NCBI RefSeq assembly: GCF_003992675.1
Contig: NZ_RZMZ01000010.1
Span: 22,123-86,122, forward strand
Direction: 5' to 3'
From: Flagellimonas marinaquae
GTDB taxonomy: Bacteria; Bacteroidota; Bacteroidia; Flavobacteriales; Flavobacteriaceae
Length of the DNA stretch: 64,000 bases
The notes under the pieces were generated by a model that was not told the DNA's origin, ran no database searches, and was given only the letters and a program-made list of their open reading frames with translations. The number at the start of each line of letters is the position of its first letter. Position 1 is the stretch's first letter. A program made the position numbers and the translations under genes. Shown piece by piece: positions 50,573 to 60,400 of this stretch.

Positions 50573-53500
50573 ATGTCAAAAAAAATACTCTTTTTGTGTT
50601 GGCTTACCTCTATGGTATCACAATGGGCCATCGCAAATCCATCACACGTAAAAGATTCGGTCACAACTCCCACACCAACGCATGAAACGCCTATTTTCCG
50701 AACATTTTTCGATGCGTCCAATGATAAGAATAGTGGATATTCCAATTTTTTTCCAAATAAAAGTGAATTTGATTCTGAGTATTTCAAGGAAAGCTTTGCG
50801 ATAGATTCGACCACTTCCGAACAAATTGGTCAGGCCAAATCCGTTATCCAAGTACTGGAAGAAAGTCAAAAATATGTAGATCTTATCTCACCCAATGATT
50901 TGGTAACGCTTCCAATTGGTGTCAAAAAGGAAATCGGAACCATCACATATACCTTAGCCATAAGCAAAGCCAAAATCACCAGAGATTTTGCCGAAGTCAC
51001 CGCTTTCGTCCATGTTCGTATACCCCAATCAGGTGTCAATGGAGATTTCATAGAACTATTCTTCGGTGCCAATAATATCAAGATCTCCCATCAAGGAGGC
51101 ATTTACGGAGATGCTAACCTTGTTCTGTTGGGCGATGTTGGAATCCCGATTAATGGAGGCAATGGATTGGTCACATTGAAGGGCGGTTTTGATATGGGAA
51201 TAGGCGATATTCAAAATCGTACCTACGTTACCATCGATTGTGGTGGATTCAAGGAAATGGGGGTCACTGCGGATGTGCTGTTCCCACGGAGTATGTTGCA
51301 ACCTGTGGATGCCAATTATCAGGTAATCCCCAATGAAAATGTAAAGGGAAGCTTTCAGACGATTGTTGGGGATTGGAACGATATACTGGTAGAAATCGAT
51401 TTGCCTGCCTTCCAGTTGTCAAAATCACTGGAGGGGGATGATTCAGGCAAGGCAGGACTTATTTTTGAAATCAATACTGCAGTTTTTGATTTTAGTGATA
51501 TCAGAAATTCGTCAAGCGTACAATTTCCAGAAGGGTATGAACAATATCTGATACCTGGGAATGAGCAGTTGTGGCGTGGAGTCTATGTCAACACGCTACA
51601 GGTAATATTGCCCGAACAGTTTAAAAGGCGAGGTAGTGCGGAGCGCATAAGCTTTCAGGCAACCCATTTATTGATTGATGGCGTTGGTGTTTCTGGAAAT
51701 TTCTCGGCAGACAATGTATTGCCTATTAACGAGGGAGAGGCTTCCAAATGGCAATTTTCGGTAAATCATATTCAAGCAGACCTCTTGGCCAATCAAATAG
51801 TGGGTGCGGGGTTTGATGGTAAAATTGTATTGCCGGTTACAGCGGAAATAACTGAAGAGGAGGGAGCCAGTAGCTCGGTCGTTGATCAAAGAACATTAAG
51901 TTACCAAGCTATCATCGACCCAGTTAACGATGAGTACATATTGTCCGCAAGTGCAGACGATGCAATCCCTTTTGATGTTTTTAAGGCAAGAGCGACCATT
52001 GCACCGAATTCCTATGTGGAGCTCCGTATTTCAGAAAGGAGATTCAGGCCCAAGGCAGTGCTGCATGGCAATTTGGCCATTAAGGGAAGCAATAGCACGT
52101 CCGACCCCAACAAGGGAACGGTTGATTTTGAAGGAATTACATTTCAAAATTTACAATTACAGACCGTTTCGCCTTATTTTCAAGTCGACCATATGGGCTA
52201 TACTGGGGATGTCACCTTTGCCAACTTTCCCGTAACGATTTCAGATATTTATTTTAATGCAGGTCCTACCTCAGCAGCACTTACCTTCAATCTTGATGTA
52301 AACCTGATGGAAAAAGGGTTCGCCGGGAACACCACCTTATCCATTATTGGAGGATTTAACGAAAACCAAGGTCTCCATCGTTGGCGCTTTCAAAAACTGG
52401 AATTACATGATATCCATGTGCAAGCAGACCTAGGAACCGTTCAAGTCAACGGGATGGTTAGGATTAAAAGTGATGACCCGGTATATGGGGATGGTTTTTA
52501 TGGGGAATTGGGGGCCACTTTCAATGGAATTGATGTGGATGCCTCGGCTTGGTTTGGCAAAAAGGAGTTCCGATACTGGTTTGTGGATACTTATGTGGAT
52601 TTGTCCAACTCATTGGCACCTTCTTATATAGGTCCAGCAAAAGTAAATGGAATAGGAGGTGGTGCCTATTATAAGATGAGCAAAAGGCCAGGTGAATATT
52701 CCGCTATGATACCGTCTGGTCAATCCTATATTCCCAATGCTAATAATGGACTGGGATTTAGGGCACTCGTGGGTTTTGCCCTTACCAATGAGAAAGCCTT
52801 CAATGGTAAAGTAGGTTTTGAAATGGATTTCAACACTAACTACGGGTTGAACCGGATCATGTTTTTTGGGGAAGCGCATATTGTAAAGGCATTGGACTTT
52901 GAGTTTGGAGATAAGTTCAAGGATAAGCTGCGGGGTATGGAGGAGAAAATCAACTCCTTTGGGGAGAACAATCCAACCATGCAGCACCTAAAGGAAACCA
53001 ACTTAGTTAATTATAGCAAACAAAGCTTTCCACAGGATGGACTCACCTTTGATGTTGGGATAGATGCCCATTTTGCTATGGAAATGGATTTTCAGCATAG
53101 GATTTTCCATGCAGAGCTGGAAATCTATGTGAATACGCCGGGTGGTTTTTTCCAAGGAGTCGGACCTCGCGGAAGGGCTGGTTGGGCCGTTTTCCATGCC
53201 GCACCCGAAGAATGGTATTTGCATATAGGTACTCCTCAGGACCGTATTGGATTAAATCTTGGATTGGGTAGTTTCAGTCTGAGTAGTACCTCTTATTTGA
53301 TGATTGGGGAGGACTTGCCGGGAAGTCCACCTCCACCCGCTATTGTTGCTGACATTTTAGGGGTCGATTTGGCAAGTTTGGATTATATGCGAGATTTGAA
53401 TGCCCTTGAAAGTGGAATGGGCTTCGCTTTTGGTGCTGACTTCAGTATTGATACGGGTGACATGACTTTCCTGATATTTTATGCACGCTTCCAAGCGGGT

Positions 53501-55279
53501 CTGGGCTTCGACATTATGATAAAGGACTATGGTGAAACAGCCTGTAAGGGAAGTGGACAAATCGGTATTGATGGCTGGTATGCCAATGGACAGGCGTATG
53601 CCTATCTACAGGGTGAACTTGGAATCAATATCAGGTTGATGTTTGTTCGGAAAAAGATACCGATCATCAAGGCAGGTGCGGCTGTTTTGTTACAAGCCAA
53701 ATTACCCAATCCCGCTTGGTTCAAAGGGTATTTAGGAGGTCACTTCAATCTATTGGGTGGATTGGTCAAAGGAAGGTTCCGATTTAAAATTGAATTGGGT
53801 GAGGAATGCGAAATTGTTGGGGGAGCGCCTTTGGGCGGACTCAAAGTGATTTCAACGGTAACCCCCAATAACGGTTCCAGCGAAATGGATGTGTTTACCG
53901 TACCCCAAGCCGCTTTCAATATGCGAATCAACCATCCTTTTGAATTGGAAGACGACGAGGGAATCAAAACCTATCGCATACTTTTGGATGAGTTTCGGGT
54001 CACCAACAATGGAAACGAGATACCCGGAGTGCTAGAGTGGAACGAAAACAAGGATTTGGCCAATTTTGTGTCCCACGACATCCTGTCGCCCCACTCCTCC
54101 ATACAAGTAAAGGTTGCGGTAAGTTTTCAAGAAAGAAGAGGAAGCAATTGGATCACTTTGACCGATCAGGGGAAACCTGCCAAGGAAACGGAAGAGCGAA
54201 GCTTTACCACGGGAGAGGCTCCGGATCATATTCCACTTTCAAACGTGGTGTATGCCTATCCCGTAGTGGACCAGCAATATTTCTATCAAAATGAAAGAAA
54301 CTCAGGCTATGTCAAATTGGAAAGGGGACAACCTTATTTGTTTCCACCAGAAACCGATTGGGTGCAATACACGAGGTTTGAGTCGGAATCACATTCGGTA
54401 GGTGCCACGGGTGTATCCTACAATACCGCCAACAAGATGGTCCGCTTTGATTTTCCCACACTTCAAAATCAACAGACGTACACCTTTAAATTGCTGAGCG
54501 CATCCCCAGAGGAAGTCACTGCTGGAAGCACCAGTGAAAATTACGTTGCCCAAGACACGGGTCAAGAAGGGAACTCTGTGGAGGTTAGGAATCGGGAAAT
54601 AACCACAACGGCACAAATAGCTGAGGAGACCGAAGTTTTGGTATATGAATTCACCACAAGCCAATATAACACCTTTAAAGAAAAGGTAGCTGCAAAGCGA
54701 GTGGACCAATATTTGTTGGACCCCATATTTTCCAATGTCCACGCATTGCAAGTCGATGTAATTCCATCCGAACGTTTTGGTAAAGAAGAACTATTGGGGA
54801 ACAACTTTACCGATGGTGCCCCAATGATCACTCGCGAAGCGGTGCTTACCGATAGTTATTATAAGGAGGTCATTCACCCCTTGATATATGAGGGATACCC
54901 CTTACAGCCCAGTTTTACGGTTAATCGCGATGTTTCCATATTGGGTATTCCACCCAAAAGAGGTGTGGATATTATGACGTGGTACCTATCCTATCTGGAA
55001 TCCAATCCGGATTATTCCTTGTTGGACAAAAGAATACCCTATCGCTATAATCTGGTCTCTTACTACAAAGGGGATTTTATCGACATTCAGTACAAGTTGG
55101 TCAATGCCTATTTGCACGATCCACCAAAATACCAGTCCCAGATTGATATGTATGGCTACATCATCAATGGTGTTATGCCCCCGATTCGGGCAGGTGATTA
55201 CAAAGTAAGATTCCGATATGTGCTGCCAGGAAACATTTTGGGCAGCTCCCAAATCTTTAACTATAACAACCCGTATTAG
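50573..55279 (+). CDS. 1568-aa exported protein of unknown family
   Basis: Signal peptide MSKKILFLCWLTSMVSQWAIA, then an entirely beta-rich, Gly/Asp/Asn/Phe-rich sequence. Residues about 100-620 look like serial beta layers (VTLKGGFDMGIGDIQNRTYVTIDCGGFKEMGV, and repeated phrases on a sheet-like pattern). Residues about 690-1080 contain barrel-like strands (GLGFRALVGFALTNEKAFNGKVGFEMDF, GQIGIDGWYANGQAYAYLQGELGINIRLM). A last part (about 1090-1560) has FN3/Ig-like features. It ends SSQIFNYNNPY, with no T9SS sorting domain visible. First gene of the surface cluster; the FN3 protein starts 4 bp later. Confidence 0.75.
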   Translation: MSKKILFLCWLTSMVSQWAIANPSHVKDSVTTPTPTHETPIFRTFFDASNDKNSGYSNFFPNKSEFDSEYFKESFAIDSTTSEQIGQAKSVIQVLEESQKYVDLISPNDLVTLPIGVKKEIGTITYTLAISKAKITRDFAEVTAFVHVRIPQSGVNGDFIELFFGANNIKISHQGGIYGDANLVLLGDVGIPINGGNGLVTLKGGFDMGIGDIQNRTYVTIDCGGFKEMGVTADVLFPRSMLQPVDANYQVIPNENVKGSFQTIVGDWNDILVEIDLPAFQLSKSLEGDDSGKAGLIFEINTAVFDFSDIRNSSSVQFPEGYEQYLIPGNEQLWRGVYVNTLQVILPEQFKRRGSAERISFQATHLLIDGVGVSGNFSADNVLPINEGEASKWQFSVNHIQADLLANQIVGAGFDGKIVLPVTAEITEEEGASSSVVDQRTLSYQAIIDPVNDEYILSASADDAIPFDVFKARATIAPNSYVELRISERRFRPKAVLHGNLAIKGSNSTSDPNKGTVDFEGITFQNLQLQTVSPYFQVDHMGYTGDVTFANFPVTISDIYFNAGPTSAALTFNLDVNLMEKGFAGNTTLSIIGGFNENQGLHRWRFQKLELHDIHVQADLGTVQVNGMVRIKSDDPVYGDGFYGELGATFNGIDVDASAWFGKKEFRYWFVDTYVDLSNSLAPSYIGPAKVNGIGGGAYYKMSKRPGEYSAMIPSGQSYIPNANNGLGFRALVGFALTNEKAFNGKVGFEMDFNTNYGLNRIMFFGEAHIVKALDFEFGDKFKDKLRGMEEKINSFGENNPTMQHLKETNLVNYSKQSFPQDGLTFDVGIDAHFAMEMDFQHRIFHAELEIYVNTPGGFFQGVGPRGRAGWAVFHAAPEEWYLHIGTPQDRIGLNLGLGSFSLSSTSYLMIGEDLPGSPPPPAIVADILGVDLASLDYMRDLNALESGMGFAFGADFSIDTGDMTFLIFYARFQAGLGFDIMIKDYGETACKGSGQIGIDGWYANGQAYAYLQGELGINIRLMFVRKKIPIIKAGAAVLLQAKLPNPAWFKGYLGGHFNLLGGLVKGRFRFKIELGEECEIVGGAPLGGLKVISTVTPNNGSSEMDVFTVPQAAFNMRINHPFELEDDEGIKTYRILLDEFRVTNNGNEIPGVLEWNENKDLANFVSHDILSPHSSIQVKVAVSFQERRGSNWITLTDQGKPAKETEERSFTTGEAPDHIPLSNVVYAYPVVDQQYFYQNERNSGYVKLERGQPYLFPPETDWVQYTRFESESHSVGATGVSYNTANKMVRFDFPTLQNQQTYTFKLLSASPEEVTAGSTSENYVAQDTGQEGNSVEVRNREITTTAQIAEETEVLVYEFTTSQYNTFKEKVAAKRVDQYLLDPIFSNVHALQVDVIPSERFGKEELLGNNFTDGAPMITREAVLTDSYYKEVIHPLIYEGYPLQPSFTVNRDVSILGIPPKRGVDIMTWYLSYLESNPDYSLLDKRIPYRYNLVSYYKGDFIDIQYKLVNAYLHDPPKYQSQIDMYGYIINGVMPPIRAGDYKVRFRYVLPGNILGSSQIFNYNNPY

Positions 55280-55283
55280 ATCT

Positions 55284-57437
55284 ATGGAGCATAAGGAAAG
55301 ATTTTTCTTCAAAATACTTATAACCATAGTTTCCGTAGGATGGTTGGGGCTGTTCCCAATATACGCCCAGCAAGACTCCGTGACTGTTGAAGAACCAAAA
55401 ATAGTCGTCATGGCACGTCCGCAACAAGAAGGCAGGATTCTGCTCCGTTGGGCAGTGACCACTCCTTTGGCATGGCGTAAACTCAATGAATATGGGTATG
55501 AGCTAAAGCGGTACACCATTACCCGGGACAACCGTACCCTGCCATTACCCATAGAAAAACCGTTGGGAACCTTTTCCCCGCAACCTTTGGAGGAGTGGCT
55601 GCCATGGGTGGAGCAAAACGATAATGCAGCCGTCGTGGCACAATCCATTTATGGCGAAGGGTTTGACATAGAAGGCATGGACCAACTTTTGGCCATCATC
55701 AATTTGGCAGAGGAGCAAGAGCAACGGTTTACATGGGGATTGTACGCTGCCGATCAAGATTTTGAGGTAGCACAAATGGCAGGATTGGGTTTTGTGGATG
55801 ATCAAGTGCAACCCAATGAAAAATATGTGTATAAAGTCACCTCGTTGGTGCCCCCAGAGGTTCTGCCGATAGCCGAGGGCGGTGTTTTCATTGGTCTACA
55901 GGATTATGAGGAGTTGCCCAAACCGTTGGATTTAGCAGTCGTCTTTTTTGGTGGCACGGCCATGTTGAGCTGGAACTATGCCATCCACAATCAATTGTAT
56001 AACAGCTATTATGTGGAACGGTCCAGGGATGGAGTCAACTTTCAAAAATTGAACGATCTGCCCTTGACCACGCTCAACAATAGCGAGAAAACCGACCCAC
56101 TTCGAATGTTTTACACGGATTCCATTACCAATGGGCAGACCTATCATTACCGCATCAAGGGAAAAACACCCTTTGGGGAAATTAGTGTCCCCTCCGAAGT
56201 GGTTTCGGGAAAAGGAGAGGTAAAACTGGCCTATGTGCCCCATATCACCTCCAAATTGTATGAAGATGAAACTACGGTGCTGCTGGAATGGGAATTTATG
56301 GAAGAAGGGAACAATTTGATCACGGGTTTTGAGCTCAACCAAAGCGAGAATGCGGACGGTCCCTACCAAACGGTGGTTACGGATATTCCGCCAGAACAGC
56401 GCCAAGTGCGGTACAGCGGTTTATGGCCCACCAATTACATGACGATTACCGCACTGGGAAAAAATGGCAGTAAACGCACATCCTTCCCAGCTTTGGTGCA
56501 GCCTGTGGACTCCATTCCGCCGGCCCAACCCAAAGGGTTGACGGGAACGGTGGATAGTTTGGGCATCGTTACCCTAAGCTGGGAACCCAATACGGACAAG
56601 GACATTTTGGGCTATCGTGTTTTTAAGGGCAACAATAAACACGAAGAATATTCTCAAATCACCATATCGCCCCATGAAGGGACCACCTATTACGATAGTG
56701 TTGCGGTAAAAAACCTGAACTCGAAGGTATATTATCAATTGATTGCCGTAAACCAAAGGTTCAATATGTCCGAGCCTTCGGAAATCTTGGAACTCAAAAA
56801 ACCGGATTTTATTAAACCTAGCCAGCCCGTATTCAAATCCTATAAAATAAAGGAAGGAAAAGTGCACCTGACTTGGGCGAATAGCTCCAGTGATGATGTG
56901 GTAAGGCACGAGCTATATCGCAAGGCGGGTGATAGTTTGGATTGGAAACTTGTTTTTACGCTGGACAGTACGCAGTATGCAGGGAGCAGTATGCAGATGG
57001 CAGATGGCAGTGGGCAGTTGGGGGATAATAGTATGCAGTGGACGGATGGGGGAGTAACAGAAGGAGAACAATACAGCTACACCCTTATAGCCATTGACGA
57101 TAGCGAACTGGAATCCGACCCGGCACCGCCACTTACGGTGGTACTCCCCAAAACGAGCTTATACCCGCCCTTGGATGGGCTATATGGCGAAGTGGACCGT
57201 GAAGCGGGAACCATTACGCTGCGATGGAAGGCTTACAGAGAACCCAATGCGGCCAACATCACTATTTATAGGGGTGTTGAAGGCAAACCGAAAAATCTGT
57301 TAAAGGAACTCCCGGTCACCGCTAGGGGCTTGGTGGACAGTAAAATACAGCCCAACAACACCTACGAATACCTGTTTCGGGTGGTGTTTAGGGATGGAGG
57401 GGTGAGTGAAATATCAACGTTGGATGTAAAATATTGA
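55284..57437 (+). CDS. Exported protein with several fibronectin type III domains
   Basis: 717 aa from ATG 55284, which yields a signal peptide (hydrophobic ILITIVSVGWLGLFPIYAQ). FN3-like repeats start near residue 210 (LDLAVVFFGGTAMLSWNYAI), near 310, near 410 (GLTGTVDSLGIVTLSWEPNTDKDILGYRVFKG), near 510 and near 625 (GEVDREAGTITLRWKAY). No C-terminal sorting domain: it ends VSEISTLDVKY. The longer ORF from 55218 would overlap the upstream gene and lacks a signal peptide. A low-complexity stretch sits in the fifth repeat region. Confidence 0.8.
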   Translation: MEHKERFFFKILITIVSVGWLGLFPIYAQQDSVTVEEPKIVVMARPQQEGRILLRWAVTTPLAWRKLNEYGYELKRYTITRDNRTLPLPIEKPLGTFSPQPLEEWLPWVEQNDNAAVVAQSIYGEGFDIEGMDQLLAIINLAEEQEQRFTWGLYAADQDFEVAQMAGLGFVDDQVQPNEKYVYKVTSLVPPEVLPIAEGGVFIGLQDYEELPKPLDLAVVFFGGTAMLSWNYAIHNQLYNSYYVERSRDGVNFQKLNDLPLTTLNNSEKTDPLRMFYTDSITNGQTYHYRIKGKTPFGEISVPSEVVSGKGEVKLAYVPHITSKLYEDETTVLLEWEFMEEGNNLITGFELNQSENADGPYQTVVTDIPPEQRQVRYSGLWPTNYMTITALGKNGSKRTSFPALVQPVDSIPPAQPKGLTGTVDSLGIVTLSWEPNTDKDILGYRVFKGNNKHEEYSQITISPHEGTTYYDSVAVKNLNSKVYYQLIAVNQRFNMSEPSEILELKKPDFIKPSQPVFKSYKIKEGKVHLTWANSSSDDVVRHELYRKAGDSLDWKLVFTLDSTQYAGSSMQMADGSGQLGDNSMQWTDGGVTEGEQYSYTLIAIDDSELESDPAPPLTVVLPKTSLYPPLDGLYGEVDREAGTITLRWKAYREPNAANITIYRGVEGKPKNLLKELPVTARGLVDSKIQPNNTYEYLFRVVFRDGGVSEISTLDVKY
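56967..57041 (+). repeat. Low-complexity in-frame repeat in the FN3 gene
   Basis: AGTATGCAG occurs three times with intervening CAGATGG/GCAGTGGGCAG units, encoding a loop QYAGSSMQMADGSGQLGDNS of Ser/Gly/Met/Gln. Looks like an inserted intergenic-type repeat that kept the frame. Confidence 0.55.
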
Positions 57438-57443
57438 GATAGT

Positions 57444-60400
57444 ATGAAGAAACTATTGTTTATCGTAACATTTTTAGCTGTTCAAGGGATGTGTTTTTCT
57501 CAGAAATACATAATGCAGTATCAACAAACCAACATATATCATCTTTGCGGACAGACGGTAACTGATTATAGTCATAATGTATATGACAGTGTTACTGAAA
57601 TAGACAGCAATACATTCGTATATAGTTTTGAAATAGATTCTAAAGTCATTGAAGATGGACAGCCCTGTGAAATTCATAAAATTTTAAGTACTGAAATTAC
57701 TGCTGTTGAGGCTTTTTGTGACTTATTTCCATATAATACCGATGGGTGTTGTGAAGATGAATATGGTGACTTTACAATAATACCAAATCCAATTTTTTTT
57801 GATATTCTTACCCCACACCCTGGTATTGATAATGAAAAAGAGGTCATTACCTTAGAAGCTACGCCTGGATACAATCAATATGTCTATAATTGGCAATATT
57901 ATCACCCATACATCGAAGATTGGGTTCAGTTTCCAGAACAATTTTTGGGTAAACACAGTATAGAATTTTCTGCTGTTGATTTGTTTGGTGAAGATGCTTC
58001 AGATTTTATTGGGGTATCTATCCAATACAAGTTGGAATTATGCAATGGATGGTCGCCCAAATTGCCGTATATCTACATTTTTATTAATGGTTCACCCAAA
58101 CTCATTCCTCCAATTATACCCCACAAAACCTCCTGTACAGGTGCCGAAGACGGTAGTTTTACCATGACAGTAGATAGAAATTTAGAAGAAGGGGAAGAGT
58201 TGGTGGTATCTGTTTATGATGCAAATTTTCCAGATGGAGGGATTGTCAAGCAGGCAGATACATCGGTATTGGTGGATAATGGAAACGACACCTACTCATT
58301 TACGTTTCCAAAAGTATTGGTGCAGGATGAATATTTAATTAAATACCAAACCAGGCCAGAAGTTATAGAGAATGAAGATTTATTATGGAACACCCTTGAA
58401 TTTTCGGATGAATTTTTAGTCGAAGACCCTGACCCCGTAATCTTTTCCCTTGAAAAACTCAATGATGTGTATTGCTATGGTGGTAGTGACGGTCGTTTTC
58501 AAATAACCGCATCAGGAGGCTCCGAGGAGGGTAGTTATCAATATAGAATCAACAACGAGGGGGATTGGACGGATTTTGATGACCCCAATACACATACTGT
58601 TAATGGTCAAAAAGTAGGGAATTATGAAGTTGCTGTGCGACGAGTCAATGGCAATGCCATTTGTGCTGGCCAGGATCAAGGTGGAGACGAAGTCAATATT
58701 GACCAACCACAAGAACCAGTATCAACCGAACTTTCTGAATTCGTAGAACCCACTGCCTTTGGTTTTACCAATGGCAGCATTACGGTTGATGTTTCAGGCG
58801 GTACGCCTTATCAAAATGGCAGTTATGACTATACGTGGGTTGATGCCAACAACAACCCGATCAATACCACCTCTGCTCTTGTGGTGGGCAATCTGTATCA
58901 AATTACATTGGAAGCTGTTGCATCCGGTTCCTATACCCTCACGGTAACCGATGCCAATTATAGTAACGCAGATGACCAAGAAGGATGTGTCTTTACCCAA
59001 GAGTTCGAATTGCCCGGACCGCCACCACTACAATTGACCATAGAAGAATCCCAGCCCATCTCCTGTAACAGTGGCAATGCGTATGGCAACCCATCCAACG
59101 ACGGACAATTAACGGCCATTGCATCAGGTGGAGTGCCTCCCTACGAGTATTTTTGGAGCAAGAAGGATGGCAATGATGACTGGCAAGCCATTCCAAACAA
59201 TAATTCCGAAATACTTAGCAATTTAGAAGCTGGCGAATATGCTGTCAATATCCAAGATGCCAACGAAATAGTAATCGGGATTTATGAAAATAATGTACTG
59301 CAACAGGCCACTCCCGTTGCATATACTTTGGAAGAACCCGAATTGCTTACCGTACAGATAGAAAAAACGGATGTTAACTGTTTTGGGGGATTTGATGGTA
59401 CCGCCACGGCGATGGTGAGTGGGGGAACACCGCCATTTACGTACGAATGGACTTCTGGAGCTAACTCACAGACGGCACAAGGATTGTGGCAGGGCACTCA
59501 CAGTGTTTATGTTTTGGATGCGCTTGGCTGTGAGGCCGAAGCCGAAGTGACCATTGGTCAACCCGATGAAGCCGTTTCCATTACCAATCCCGTTTATGTG
59601 GAACCCACGGCCAATGGTTTTACCAACGGCAGCATCACGGTGCAGGTAAACGGGGGAACACCTTTTAACGATGATAGTTATCATTATGAATGGCGGGACG
59701 AAGGAAACAACCTCATCAATACCACCACTGCAGAGTCTATCCCAGAAGGCTACGCCATACAGGTGTTTGACATTCCCGCAGGTATTTACACAATCACCGT
59801 AACCGATGCCAATTATGAGAATGCGGAACAAAAAGAAGGCTGTACCTACACCACCGAACTGGTCCTGACCGAACCCCCGCCACTGGTGTTGAGCGTGGAA
59901 CAGACCATTCCTATTTCATGTAACGGAGGCAACCAGTTCAATAATCCTGCAGATGATGGGCAACTCATGGCAATGGCATCAGGCGGGGTACCTTTTGACC
60001 CGTTGATCGATGGTCAATATGGGTACATCTTCACATGGAAAAAGAAAGATGAACAAAACAATTGGCAAATCATACCCAACGTCACCGGAAATGTCTTGGA
60101 CAATGTTGATGCTGGCGAGTATGCGGTGAATATTGAGGATGCAAACGGCATTGTTTTGGGCTTTTATGTGAACAATCAACTACAGGAAGCCACCGATTAT
60201 CTGTATCCCGTGCAGGAAACTGACCCCATCACCCTGCAATTGGACAAAATGGATGTGAGCTGTTATGCTGCCAACGATGGTTTCGCCACCGTGGCCATTC
60301 AAGGTGGATTGCCGCCGTATGACATTTCATGGTCTTCAGGAGCCAACTCCGAAGTCGCGGAAAATCTCGCAGCCGGTACTTACTTCGTTTACATTAAGGA

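Noticed and set aside
55218..55283. Longer start of the FN3 protein at 55218
   Set aside because: It would overlap the preceding gene by about 60 bp and push the signal peptide inward; ATG 55284 fits.
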